NCBI GenBank assembly: GCA_030147435.1 | Contig: JASKZX010000070.1 | Span: 1 to 12,419 of the forward strand | Source: Savagea sp. | GTDB taxonomy: Bacteria > Bacillota > Bacilli > Bacillales_A > Planococcaceae | Direction of reading: 5' to 3' | DNA length: 12,419 nt | Part shown: in pieces, positions 1-7,560 of the stretch | How the letters are laid out: each line of letters starts with the position of its first letter | Position numbering within the stretch: position 1 is the first letter of the stretch | Notes under the pieces: generated by a model | The model's database searches: none | Told to the model about the DNA's origin: nothing | What the model saw: only the letters and a program-made list of their open reading frames with translations | Made by a program: the position numbers and the translations under genes

Positions 1-102
1 AGTATGCACAATGTAGACTTGATCATTTTACTCGTCTTAGGAGTGCTCAGCATCATTCTTCTCGGAGTAGAAATAACTCAACGTGTGAAAAACAATCGAT
101 AA
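1..102 (+). CDS. 3' end of a gene or a tiny membrane protein (left edge)
   Basis: An open frame runs from the first base of the window to a TAA at 100-102. It encodes a hydrophobic stretch (VDLIILLVLGVLSIILLGVE) followed by a basic tail ending KNNR, which is the shape of a last transmembrane helix with a cytoplasmic end. An ATG at 4-6 could start a 32-residue small membrane protein, but the upstream sequence that would show a ribosome binding site lies outside the window. I do not recognise the family. No convincing terminator separates it from the nitroreductase promoter downstream. Either a partial gene or a complete small protein is possible. Confidence 0.45.
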   Translation, partial: SMHNVDLIILLVLGVLSIILLGVEITQRVKNNR

Positions 103-137
103 AAGCGCACTAATTTACTAAAAAGAAAATGAAAAAG

Positions 138-166
138 TTGAAAAATAAAAAGATATCCTTTACAAT
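138..166 (+). promoter_or_regulatory. sigma-A promoter of the nitroreductase gene
   Basis: TTGAAA at 138-143 and TACAAT at 161-166 are separated by exactly 17 bp, and each differs from consensus at one position. Transcription would begin near 173, inside the Fur box, giving a leader of about 25 nt before the ATG at 199. Confidence 0.75.
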
Positions 167-180
167 GATAATCATTATCA
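166..180 (+). promoter_or_regulatory. Fur box
   Basis: The sequence TGATAATCATTATCA is a perfect 7-1-7 inverted repeat, identical to the Fur-binding consensus known for Bacillus. It begins on the last base of the -10 box and covers the predicted transcription start. Iron-loaded Fur bound here would block the promoter, so the downstream nitroreductase should be induced by iron starvation. Confidence 0.88.
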
Positions 181-198
181 GTGATAAGGAGAATGACA

Positions 199-765
199 AT
201 GAACCATTCACACATTATTGATCAAATCATTAAAGAACGTCGTACGATTAAGAAATTTAAAAAAGAACGTGTTCCGACAGAGGAAATTATCGATATTTTA
301 GAAGTTGCAAAATATGCACCGAATCATAAAATGACAGAACCTTGGCGCTTTATCTTGTTCCAGAAAGAACAGATGGCAACGTTTGCTGACGCATTTGAAA
401 AAGCAGCGCTTCATAAACACGGGGAAGTGCATGCACGTGCACAAGCAAAATCAGCTCACTACCGAGAAGATATTCCGATGACGCTTGTTGTGACGATGGA
501 AGAATCAACGGATGAAAAAACGTGGGATGAAGACTTTGGCGCAGTAAGTGCCCTCATTCAAAACATTCAGCTCGCAGCATGGGCACGCGGTATCGGTATG
601 ATTTGGCGAACGAATCGCTACATTTATGAAGATACATTTAAAGAAGCAATTGGTGTTCAACCGAATGAACGTATCGTCGGTACACTGATGATCGGTTACC
701 CTGACTTCATTCCACCGGCGAAAGAACGTACGCCAATTCAAGAGAAATTAACGATTGTTGAATAA
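199..765 (+). CDS. Fur-regulated nitroreductase family protein (YfhC-like)
   Basis: This 188-residue protein is a cytoplasmic FMN-dependent NAD(P)H oxidoreductase of the nitroreductase superfamily. The N-terminal FMN-binding motif RRTIKKF lies at residues 14-20, the conserved PNHKMTEPWRF stretch at 41-51, and the helix with EDFGAVSALIQNIQLAAWA at about 111-129 that forms the dimer and flavin interface. The length is normal for the family. The start is the ATG at 199, because AAGGAG at 186-191 sits 7 nt upstream; the in-frame GTG at 181 lies upstream of that site. The true substrate of such proteins is rarely known. Control by a perfect Fur box suggests a role in iron limitation, such as reductive release of iron from chelates or coping with redox stress, but that is inference. 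It resembles B. subtilis YfhC, which I recall as a Fur target; I have not named it because I could not align it. Confidence 0.9.
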   Translation: MNHSHIIDQIIKERRTIKKFKKERVPTEEIIDILEVAKYAPNHKMTEPWRFILFQKEQMATFADAFEKAALHKHGEVHARAQAKSAHYREDIPMTLVVTMEESTDEKTWDEDFGAVSALIQNIQLAAWARGIGMIWRTNRYIYEDTFKEAIGVQPNERIVGTLMIGYPDFIPPAKERTPIQEKLTIVE

Positions 766-766
766 G

Positions 767-847
767 AAAAAGTGCTTGAACAACAGATAAAAGGTTACTG
801 AATGACTTCTCTTTTTACCTTTTATAGATTAGTGTTCAAGCACTTTT
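767..847. terminator. nested bidirectional terminator between convergent genes
   Basis: A 14-bp perfect inverted repeat (768-781 with 834-847, AAAAGTGCTTGAAC) has T-rich ends on both strands, so it can terminate the nitroreductase gene and the minus-strand operon alike. Inside its loop is a second 9-bp repeat, ATAAAAGGT (787-795) with ACCTTTTAT (817-825). Both flanking stop codons lie within a few bases of the outer stem. Confidence 0.85.
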
Positions 848-850
848 CTT

Positions 851-2044
851 TTATTGTTTTCTTTTTATACGTCGCACAACTTCCTTGCCAATCTCTAAAG
901 AAGCAGTAGCTGCGGGAGAAGGAGCATTGCAAACATGGACACTATGTTTTCCATCAATGATAAAGAAGTCATCCATAAGAGTCCCATCCCTTTTTAATGC
1001 TTGCGCACGTACTCCGGCTGGAGCGGGTATCAAGTCATCGACAGAGATATTTGGAATTAGTTCTTGTGCATTCTTGACGAATAGGGCTTTATTGTAAGAG
1101 CGCACCATTTCTTCCATTCCTTCTTTGAAATAAGTAGTTCCCAACTTCCACATACCTGGATAAGTAACCATTTCAAGAAAGTCACTGAAGTTGAAATCCG
1201 TTTTTTTGTATCCTTCTCTTTTGAAGCTAGGTACAGCATTAGGACCTACGTCTACCTCACCGGTAATCATTCTTGTGAAATGTACACCTAAAAAAGGAAA
1301 TTCAGGATTAGGTACAGGATAAATCAAATTATTAACAAGATTTCTTTTTTCGGGCACTAATTTAAAATACTCTCCTCTAAATGGTAGGATTTTCATATCT
1401 GTTAAATAACCAGTCATTTTAGCAATGCGATCACTTTGTAAACCGGCGCAGTTGATTAAAAGATCACCATTGTATGTTGAATGATTTGTTTCTACTGTAA
1501 CACCGTCAGAGGTTTCAGTGATAGATGTGACCTCTGTATTTGTAATAACTTCTCCCCCGTAATAGTTAATTAATTCTGCCATTTTTTCTGAAACAGTTTG
1601 ATAGTTTACAATACCTGCTTGTGGGACATAAATAGCAGCGATGCCATTAACATTTGGCTCTTTTTCTAATAGTTCTTCTTTGTTTAATAAAGTAACTTCT
1701 AATCCGTTTTCTATACCTCTTTCATATAAGGCATGTAAAGATGGAAGTTCTTCTTCTTTCGTAGCAACAATGACTTTTCCACAAATATCATGTGGAATAT
1801 CATAAGTTTCACAAAATGCTCTCATACTCTCGCTACCTGCTTTTGCGAATTTCGCTTTAAAACTTCCAGGCTTATAGTAAATACCTGAATGAATAACACC
1901 GCTATTTCTTCCAGTTTGATGACTAGCAACCTGATTTTCTTTTTCTAATATTTTCACCTGAAGATTTGGATTATCTTTTAATAAATGTAAGCCGACAGAA
2001 AGACCAATAATGCCTCCACCAACTATAATGTAGTTTTTTGACAT
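851..2044 (-). CDS. lhgO: L-2-hydroxyglutarate oxidase (LhgO-like FAD oxidase)
   Basis: This 397-residue protein belongs to the DAO/LhgO flavoprotein family. The N-terminal Rossmann motif IIVGGGIIG is at residues 6-14, with E34 as the likely ribose-binding acid. The LhgO-type segment TGRNSGVIHSGIYY is at 44-57, and the C-terminal FAD-closing segment NAPSPAATA at about 373-381. LhgO oxidises L-2-hydroxyglutarate to 2-oxoglutarate and, in Escherichia coli, feeds electrons to the membrane quinone pool. It is the last gene of the operon. Its ribosome binding site AAAGGAG (2054-2060) overlaps the stop codon of the iron-sulfur gene upstream, a sign of tight co-translation. The family also holds oxidases of other 2-hydroxy acids, so the substrate is not proven. 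The neighbouring transporter and GlcD/GlcF pair support a 2-hydroxy acid role. Confidence 0.85.
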   Translation of the reverse strand: MSKNYIIVGGGIIGLSVGLHLLKDNPNLQVKILEKENQVASHQTGRNSGVIHSGIYYKPGSFKAKFAKAGSESMRAFCETYDIPHDICGKVIVATKEEELPSLHALYERGIENGLEVTLLNKEELLEKEPNVNGIAAIYVPQAGIVNYQTVSEKMAELINYYGGEVITNTEVTSITETSDGVTVETNHSTYNGDLLINCAGLQSDRIAKMTGYLTDMKILPFRGEYFKLVPEKRNLVNNLIYPVPNPEFPFLGVHFTRMITGEVDVGPNAVPSFKREGYKKTDFNFSDFLEMVTYPGMWKLGTTYFKEGMEEMVRSYNKALFVKNAQELIPNISVDDLIPAPAGVRAQALKRDGTLMDDFFIIDGKHSVHVCNAPSPAATASLEIGKEVVRRIKRKQ

Positions 2045-2058
2045 AGATAAATTCTCCT

Positions 2059-3345
2059 TTAATCATTATTAAGTGTTATATCACAAGAACGTGCTAGAAG
2101 TTCTACTAAGTGCACAACTTCAATAGGTTTATTTTCACGATTAACACCAATTGCCATTTGTAAGTGACACCCTGGATTTGTTGTTACGATAATATCTGGT
2201 GTCACTGTGTTTACTTGTTTCATTTTGTGATCAAGTACCTTCATAGACTCTTCATAATGAGTAATGTTGTAAATACCACCAGAACCACAACACATATTTT
2301 GTTGAGGCATAGGACGATATGTAATCCCTGGTACTTTTTTTATAAGGCGAAGAGGTGGTTCTACAACTTTTTGTACATTTGTCAAATGACAAGAAGGTTG
2401 ATAAGTGATTACTTTATTTATTCTTTTTTTGAACGGCAATGAAGCTTTATCGAGTAAAACACTAATGTCTACCGTTTTTTCAGAAAAAGTAACAGCTCTG
2501 GCGTGCCAAGGATCTTTAACAGAAAAAAACTTTGGATACTCAATTAACGTAGCACCACACCCTCCTATTGCATTCACAATATAGTCGAAGTTATATTTTT
2601 CGAATGCTTCAATATTGTGTTTTGCTAGTTCGATAGATAAATCTTTCTCTCCCGCATGATGTTGAAGAGCACCACAACATTGTTGTTCTTGTATCGTGAC
2701 AACATGAAATCCAGCTAACTCTAAAAGTTGGATTGAAAGATCATTAATATTAGAAAAGAAAGTATCCATAACACACCCTGTAAAGAAGCCGACTGTCTTT
2801 TTAGAAGAGTTATTGATTTTTCGATTTCTTTTTTTAGGCTTATGAACTTTAGGAGTAACTTTTTCTAATTGCTGCAACGCGTTTGGTAATAAATGTGTAA
2901 GTTTCAAAGTTCTGGCGGTTTTTTCAAGAACTGTATTTTGATAAAAGCGCAAACTCGTATTGATTAATGAGAGTGTGTTTTTATTTGTTAACATATGTTT
3001 AAAAAATAATTTTCTCGTTTTTTGTTCGAGAAGAGAATTTTCTTTTTTTCTTGCATTTGTTAATGCATACATCGTAGAATTTAAGATTGTTCCGTATTGA
3101 ACATTAGTAGGACATACAGTTTCACAAGCTCGACAGCCAAGGCAAAGCTCCATTGGTTCTCTAATGTCTTCGAGTTCTAATTTTCCTTCCGCTACCATCT
3201 GAACGAGGTTGATGCGACCTCTCGGAGAGTGGGTTTCTTTTTTCATCGTCATATAGGTAGGGCAAGCAGGTAAGCAATAACCACATTGGACACAGTCGAA
3301 AGTTTCATCGTACGCTAAATTGTGTAAAGAATTATTTGAAGTCAT
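2059..3345 (-). CDS. (Fe-S)-binding subunit of a GlcD/GlcF-type 2-hydroxy acid oxidase
   Basis: This 428-residue protein has the GlcF layout. There are two [4Fe-4S] ferredoxin motifs (Cys 18/21/24/28, CVQCGYCLPAC, and Cys 68/71/74/78, CLGCRACETVC), followed by two CCG domains with cysteine clusters at about 191-263 (GCVMD, CCGALQHH, GGCG) and 319-393 (SCH, CCGSGG, PGCH). CCG domains bind further iron-sulfur centres in glycolate oxidase and heterodisulfide reductase subunits. It would carry electrons from the GlcD-like flavin to quinone. I chose the ATG at 3345 because AGGTTGGTG lies just upstream at normal spacing; the GTG at 3366 has no ribosome binding site. Its start overlaps the end of the GlcD-like gene by 14 bp, which fits translational coupling and a one-to-one complex. 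The pair resembles B. subtilis YsfD/YsfC. No GlcE-like third subunit is present. Confidence 0.88.
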   Translation of the reverse strand: MTSNNSLHNLAYDETFDCVQCGYCLPACPTYMTMKKETHSPRGRINLVQMVAEGKLELEDIREPMELCLGCRACETVCPTNVQYGTILNSTMYALTNARKKENSLLEQKTRKLFFKHMLTNKNTLSLINTSLRFYQNTVLEKTARTLKLTHLLPNALQQLEKVTPKVHKPKKRNRKINNSSKKTVGFFTGCVMDTFFSNINDLSIQLLELAGFHVVTIQEQQCCGALQHHAGEKDLSIELAKHNIEAFEKYNFDYIVNAIGGCGATLIEYPKFFSVKDPWHARAVTFSEKTVDISVLLDKASLPFKKRINKVITYQPSCHLTNVQKVVEPPLRLIKKVPGITYRPMPQQNMCCGSGGIYNITHYEESMKVLDHKMKQVNTVTPDIIVTTNPGCHLQMAIGVNRENKPIEVVHLVELLARSCDITLNND

Positions 3346-4759
3346 TTGTGAGCACCAACCTTTCACTAGTCTCAGTCGAAGGAAAGATTTTCCCAGGGTT
3401 TAACAGATTGTTAGGATCCCAAGCTTGCTTAATTAATTGTAAAAATTCTACTCCTATGTCGCCGAGCTCTTTCTTTAGAAAAGGCGCTTTCATCGTTCCG
3501 ATTCCATGTTCACCAGAAAGAGTGCCACCTAGTTCTAATGCGGCGTTAAAAATTTCTTCAACCGCTCGTTCTACACGTTTCATTTCTTCTATATCTCTTT
3601 TATCTGTGATTATATTAGGGTGTAAATTTCCATCTCCGGCATGCCCAAAGATAACGAGTTGAATCTTGTGTTTTTCTTTAATTTCTTTTAATCTCTTAAA
3701 CATTTCTGGTATTTTACTTCTTGGCACTGTTGCATCTTCCGAGATTTTTGTAGGTTTGAATTGTACAATTGCAGGTGAGACTAGCTTACGAGCACGCCAT
3801 AATTCAATTGCCTCTTCGTCATTTTTAGCAACTTGAATGTTGCGAGAATTCACTGACTTACATGCTTGCTTAACGATCTTCATTTCTTCTTCTAATGCAG
3901 CAGGATGGCCATCAAGTTCTACTAGTAGTATAGCTTCGGCATCAACTGGTAAACCTAACGGCTCGTAATTTTCAACAGCTTGAATAGAAAATTGGTCCAT
4001 GATCTCCATTTTTGATGGTAAAACTCCTGAGGTGAGCACTTTTGAAATTGCTCTTCCAGCATCTTCTATGTCATCAAATGTAATCATTGCTGTTTTAGTT
4101 GCCGGTGGTTTAGGTATTAATCTCAAGGTAGCTTCTGTAATAATTGCTAATGTACCTTCTGAACCTACAATGAGAGATGTTAAATCATATCCAGTAACAT
4201 TTTTAATCGTTTTTCCTCCTGTTCGAAGTACTCGACCATCGGCTGTCACAACTTCAAGTCCAAGGACATAGTGTTTTGTTACACCATACTTTAATCCTTT
4301 CGGTCCGCCAGCATTTTCAGCAAGGTTACCCCCAATAGTAGCGACGTGAGAACTACTAGGGTCTGGTGGATACATGAGTCCGTGCTTTTCGGCTTCTTCA
4401 TTAATTGATGAAGTAATTACTCCTGGAGAAACAACAACTGTTAAGTCATCTAAAGAAATTTCTAATTTTGTATTCCAAAGAGAAAAGTCAAGTACAATTC
4501 CGCCATTCACTGGTAGAGGTCCTCCACTTAAACTTGTGCCACGTCCTCTAGGAACTAAAGGAATTAAGTAACGGTTAGCTACTTTGACAATATGAACAAC
4601 CTCTTCTGTGTGCATAGGTTGACAAACTATATTAGGCATATAAGATCCGAAAGAAGCATCATAACTAAAGCTTGCTAAATCAGCAATATTCGTTAAAATA
4701 CGCTCATTATCTATCCCTTTTTGTAAGTCTGAAATAACTTTGTCTAAGTTAAGATTCAT
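3332..4759 (-). CDS. FAD-binding 2-hydroxy acid oxidase, GlcD-like
   Basis: This 475-residue protein is a VAO/PCMH-fold flavoenzyme. The pyrophosphate-binding loop PRGRGTSLSGG is at residues 70-80, and the PPDPSSSHVATIGGNLAENAGG region at 131-152. The C-terminal FAD-oxidase half carries FGHAGDGNLHPN at 371-382 and SGEHGIG at 415-421, both histidine motifs typical of GlcD, D-lactate and D-2-hydroxyglutarate dehydrogenases. It oxidises a glycolate- or D-2-hydroxy acid-type substrate to the 2-oxo acid and reduces FAD; the iron-sulfur gene next to it is the obvious electron partner. Its ribosome binding site is a strong AAAGGAGGAGG inside the end of the gntR gene, which it overlaps by 11 bp. Candidate substrates are glycolate, D-lactate and D-2-hydroxyglutarate. 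The LhgO-like gene in the same operon favours the last, as inference. Confidence 0.9.
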   Translation of the reverse strand: MNLNLDKVISDLQKGIDNERILTNIADLASFSYDASFGSYMPNIVCQPMHTEEVVHIVKVANRYLIPLVPRGRGTSLSGGPLPVNGGIVLDFSLWNTKLEISLDDLTVVVSPGVITSSINEEAEKHGLMYPPDPSSSHVATIGGNLAENAGGPKGLKYGVTKHYVLGLEVVTADGRVLRTGGKTIKNVTGYDLTSLIVGSEGTLAIITEATLRLIPKPPATKTAMITFDDIEDAGRAISKVLTSGVLPSKMEIMDQFSIQAVENYEPLGLPVDAEAILLVELDGHPAALEEEMKIVKQACKSVNSRNIQVAKNDEEAIELWRARKLVSPAIVQFKPTKISEDATVPRSKIPEMFKRLKEIKEKHKIQLVIFGHAGDGNLHPNIITDKRDIEEMKRVERAVEEIFNAALELGGTLSGEHGIGTMKAPFLKKELGDIGVEFLQLIKQAWDPNNLLNPGKIFPSTETSERLVLTNDFK

Positions 4760-5492
4760 TATTGATTTCCTCCTCCTTTGGCATTTTTGGCAACTTTTTC
4801 ACTCGTAAGTCTCCAATTTTTAAACGTGCTTGTTGTAAATGAAAATACATTGCTTTATACGCTTGCTCAGGCTTCTGATTGGCTATGGCTTGATAGATAT
4901 TCAAATGTTCTTCATAAACAGCTTGACGTTTTCTTTTCATTCCAATATTAAAAGCGAGTGAATAGTGAATAGCTTGCTCATATAATTGACGAGTTTTGGT
5001 CAATGTTTCTATTAAAAAGTCGTTATGTGTTGCTTTAGCAATCGATAAATGAAATTGAACATCTGCTTTAGATCCTATCGCCTGTTCGTCATACATTGTC
5101 TGTTTGAAATAATATAATGCTTCTTTTATTTTTTTAAGTTCATCGTCAGTACGACGAATAGCAGCTAAACGAGCTACTTCTATTTCTATAATCATTCGAT
5201 ATTCAAGAAGGTTAAAAACTTCTTCCTTTGTCGCAATTTCCATTATGCTTTGTTCGATTTGGTGTACGAGTGGTTTCTCTTTAACATAATTGCCCCCGCC
5301 TTGAACAGATTCTACAATTCCACTAGCTACTAGCATGCTAATTGCTTCTCTAATTGGAGAACGACTCACTCCAAATTGTTTAGCTAAAGCATGTTCAGAA
5401 GGGAGTTTATCCCCAGGGGAATAAACTCCTTTGCTAATCATTTTTTTTAAGCTTGAACAAATATGATCAGACGCACGTGGCTTATAAGACAT
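4749..5492 (-). CDS. GntR-family (FadR subfamily) transcriptional regulator
   Basis: This 247-residue protein has an N-terminal winged helix-turn-helix (about residues 5-70, with GDKLPSEHALAKQFGVSRSPIREA as the recognition region) and a C-terminal all-helical FCD ligand domain. The four residues that usually hold a metal in FCD domains are visible: D144 and H148 (ADVQFH), H196 (EEHLNIY) and H218 (YFHLQ). Such metals typically coordinate a carboxylate effector. The start is the ATG at 5492, since AAAGGA at 5501-5506 is 8 nt away; the ATG at 5498 would be only 2 nt from it. The gene sits in the middle of the operon, so it is expressed along with its targets. The likely operator is the palindrome at 8646-8660 over the operon promoter. 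Repressor is the expected mode, with relief by the imported acid; that is inference. Confidence 0.9.
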   Translation of the reverse strand: MSYKPRASDHICSSLKKMISKGVYSPGDKLPSEHALAKQFGVSRSPIREAISMLVASGIVESVQGGGNYVKEKPLVHQIEQSIMEIATKEEVFNLLEYRMIIEIEVARLAAIRRTDDELKKIKEALYYFKQTMYDEQAIGSKADVQFHLSIAKATHNDFLIETLTKTRQLYEQAIHYSLAFNIGMKRKRQAVYEEHLNIYQAIANQKPEQAYKAMYFHLQQARLKIGDLRVKKLPKMPKEEEINNES

Positions 5493-5506
5493 TAACATGA
5501 TCCTTT

Positions 5507-7474
5507 CTATTGATTACTAGGTTGTAGAGTACGTGCACGGAATAAATGCATACCCATGAAAACAATGAGTAATGAAATTCCAATAACATCTGTAACGAGT
5601 CCTCCGCTAATTAAAAGAAATGCGCTGATGAGTAAACCGATACGTTCAACAATGTTTAATTTAATCGTGAAGAAGTTATTAATAGCAACAGCTAACGCAA
5701 AAATTCCAATTAAAGCAGTAACGAAAGCTAATATCACTGCTACCCATAATGGGAAAGTAATGGATGGATCATCTTGCATTAATAATACAGGGTTGTAGAC
5801 AATCATAAACGGAACTATAAAACCAGGTAAAGCAAGTTTCATAGCTGTCCATGATGTTTTCATTGGATCAGACCCAGCAATTCCAGCAGCTGTATAAGCA
5901 GCTAAAGCAACAGGTGGTGTTACATTACTTAATGCACCGAACCATAAGACGAAAAAGTGAGCAGCTAATGGGTTAACTCCAGCAGTGATTAATGCTGGAG
6001 CAGCTGTTACTGCTACAATAATATAAAGTGCTGTTGAAGGTAATCCGAGACTTAAAATGATTGATGTAACCATGACAAGGATTAAGATTAAAGGTAATGA
6101 ACCTTGTGCAAGTTCAATGATATTATATGCAAAAGTAGACCCTAGTCCTGTCATTGTAACAACAGCGATGATAATTCCGATAGCAGCTGTAGCAATACCT
6201 ACTTGGACGGTTCCTTTAGCGCCTTCTACTAAAGCGTCGAAAGCTTTTCGAGGTGTGACACGTGTTGATTTATCTTTCGTAAGCCATGACGCGATAATGA
6301 CAGAAATAATACCAGCAAAACCTGCAAATAGAGGAGTTTTACCTATTAAAAGAGTTCCTATCACTACTAAAATAGGAAGAGCTAGGACCCCCCGCGCTTT
6401 TAAAACATCTTTAACAATCGGAATTGAATCTTTGCTGAGGCCTTTTAATCCTTGACGTTTAGCTTCAATATCGATAGCGATAATAAGTGATACGTAATAT
6501 AAAATACTAGGAATAAGAGCAGCAATGATAATCGTTGTATAAGAAATACCTAAGAAACCAGCCATAATAAATGCTGCTGCTCCCATAATCGGTGGCATGA
6601 TCATACCGCCTGTTGATGCAGTAGCTTCGACTGCCCCTGCAAACTTTGGTTTTAGTCCAATTTTTTTCATTAAAGGAATTGTAAATGAACCTGTTGTTGC
6701 TACGTTTGCAACAGCGCTACCACTAAGTGATCCTGTTAAGGCACTTGAGATTACAGCCACTTGTGCAGGACCCCCTCGTCGTTGTCCGGCAATTGCTAAT
6801 GCTAATTCGTTAAAAAATTGACTAGCTCCACTAACAGTTAAGAAAGCTCCAAACAAAATGAATAAAACAATATATGTTGAAGCGATAGAGAGAGTCATTC
6901 CAAAAATACCTTCAGTAGTCATATATAAACGATACAATAAACGTTCTAGACTAAACCCAGCATGAGCAAACATCCCAGGGAAGTGAGGCCCATAGATTGC
7001 GTAGACAATTGCCAATGCACTCAGTATTGGGATAAACCATCCAATAGAACGACGTGCAGCTTCTAATAAAATAATGACAGTTAAAATCGCAAAGAAGTTG
7101 TCCATAGGTATAATTTGTGATTGTCGATCAATATGAATCGCAGTGTAATTTAACACAATATAGCCGATGCCTATGAGGCTTCCAGCAATAAATAGATAAT
7201 CTAAAATAGAAAGTTTATTTTTATTCGTTTTTTTAGAAAGCGGAAACATCATAAATGTTAAAACTAGGATAAATCCTAAAAATAAAGCATTCCTATAAAT
7301 TTCTTGTATGTTTGAGAAACCATTTGTATAGATAGCGAATAAAGAAAGGACAGCTGCAATACCAGTAAGTGTTTTCATTTGCCAAGGTTTTAATTGGCGA
7401 CTGTTATCCATACCTTCGCCATCAGAAACATCTAATAATGGTATATTCTTTTCATTATTTGATCCGAGTGTCAT
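5507..7474 (-). CDS. TRAP transporter permease, fused small and large subunits (TAXI type)
   Basis: This 655-residue integral membrane protein has the usual length of the fused 4TM/12TM TRAP permeases that partner TAXI binding proteins. After a hydrophilic N-terminus of about 33 residues come roughly four DctQ-like helices (to about 155), then the DctM-like part. The first signature of the latter is SGSAVANVATTGSFTIP at about 251-267, with GGMIMPP at 289-295; a second repeat half has SLGLPSTALY and NVTPPVALAAY. TRAP systems are secondary importers of organic acids driven by an ion gradient. The binding protein is encoded directly upstream, beyond an intercistronic hairpin. The ribosome binding site AGGGAGAG lies just before the ATG. 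The gntR ribosome binding site directly abuts its stop codon. A DUF1850 gene, often found in TAXI operons, is not present here. Confidence 0.93.
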   Translation of the reverse strand: MTLGSNNEKNIPLLDVSDGEGMDNSRQLKPWQMKTLTGIAAVLSLFAIYTNGFSNIQEIYRNALFLGFILVLTFMMFPLSKKTNKNKLSILDYLFIAGSLIGIGYIVLNYTAIHIDRQSQIIPMDNFFAILTVIILLEAARRSIGWFIPILSALAIVYAIYGPHFPGMFAHAGFSLERLLYRLYMTTEGIFGMTLSIASTYIVLFILFGAFLTVSGASQFFNELALAIAGQRRGGPAQVAVISSALTGSLSGSAVANVATTGSFTIPLMKKIGLKPKFAGAVEATASTGGMIMPPIMGAAAFIMAGFLGISYTTIIIAALIPSILYYVSLIIAIDIEAKRQGLKGLSKDSIPIVKDVLKARGVLALPILVVIGTLLIGKTPLFAGFAGIISVIIASWLTKDKSTRVTPRKAFDALVEGAKGTVQVGIATAAIGIIIAVVTMTGLGSTFAYNIIELAQGSLPLILILVMVTSIILSLGLPSTALYIIVAVTAAPALITAGVNPLAAHFFVLWFGALSNVTPPVALAAYTAAGIAGSDPMKTSWTAMKLALPGFIVPFMIVYNPVLLMQDDPSITFPLWVAVILAFVTALIGIFALAVAINNFFTIKLNIVERIGLLISAFLLISGGLVTDVIGISLLIVFMGMHLFRARTLQPSNQ

Positions 7475-7512
7475 AGTTCTCTCCCTACTTTCTTGTAAAT
7501 GGTATTTGAAGG

Positions 7513-7547
7513 AAAAAGAAGATGGCGTTTTTATCCATCTTCTTTTT
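7513..7547 (-). terminator. intercistronic hairpin, probable partial terminator after the binding-protein gene
   Basis: Arms 7513-7525 (AAAAAGAAGATGG) and 7535-7547 form a perfect 13-bp stem with a 9-nt loop, ending in a T tract on the minus strand. It starts 14 nt after the binding-protein stop codon and precedes the permease gene. A leaky terminator or 3' stabilising hairpin here would keep binding-protein mRNA more abundant than permease mRNA, a common arrangement in uptake operons. Confidence 0.75.
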
Positions 7548-7560
7548 TCTTTATAATTAG

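Noticed and set aside
505..741. Minus-strand open frame inside the nitroreductase gene
   Set aside because: It lies wholly within a well-supported gene and shows no recognisable protein features.
3346..3366. Upstream GTG start for the iron-sulfur subunit
   Set aside because: No ribosome binding site precedes it, while the ATG at 3345 has AGGTTGGTG at proper spacing and gives the usual N-terminus.
5556..6821. Several plus-strand open frames opposite the TRAP permease
   Set aside because: They are antisense shadows of a long gene with clear family motifs; their composition is what the reverse of hydrophobic codons gives.
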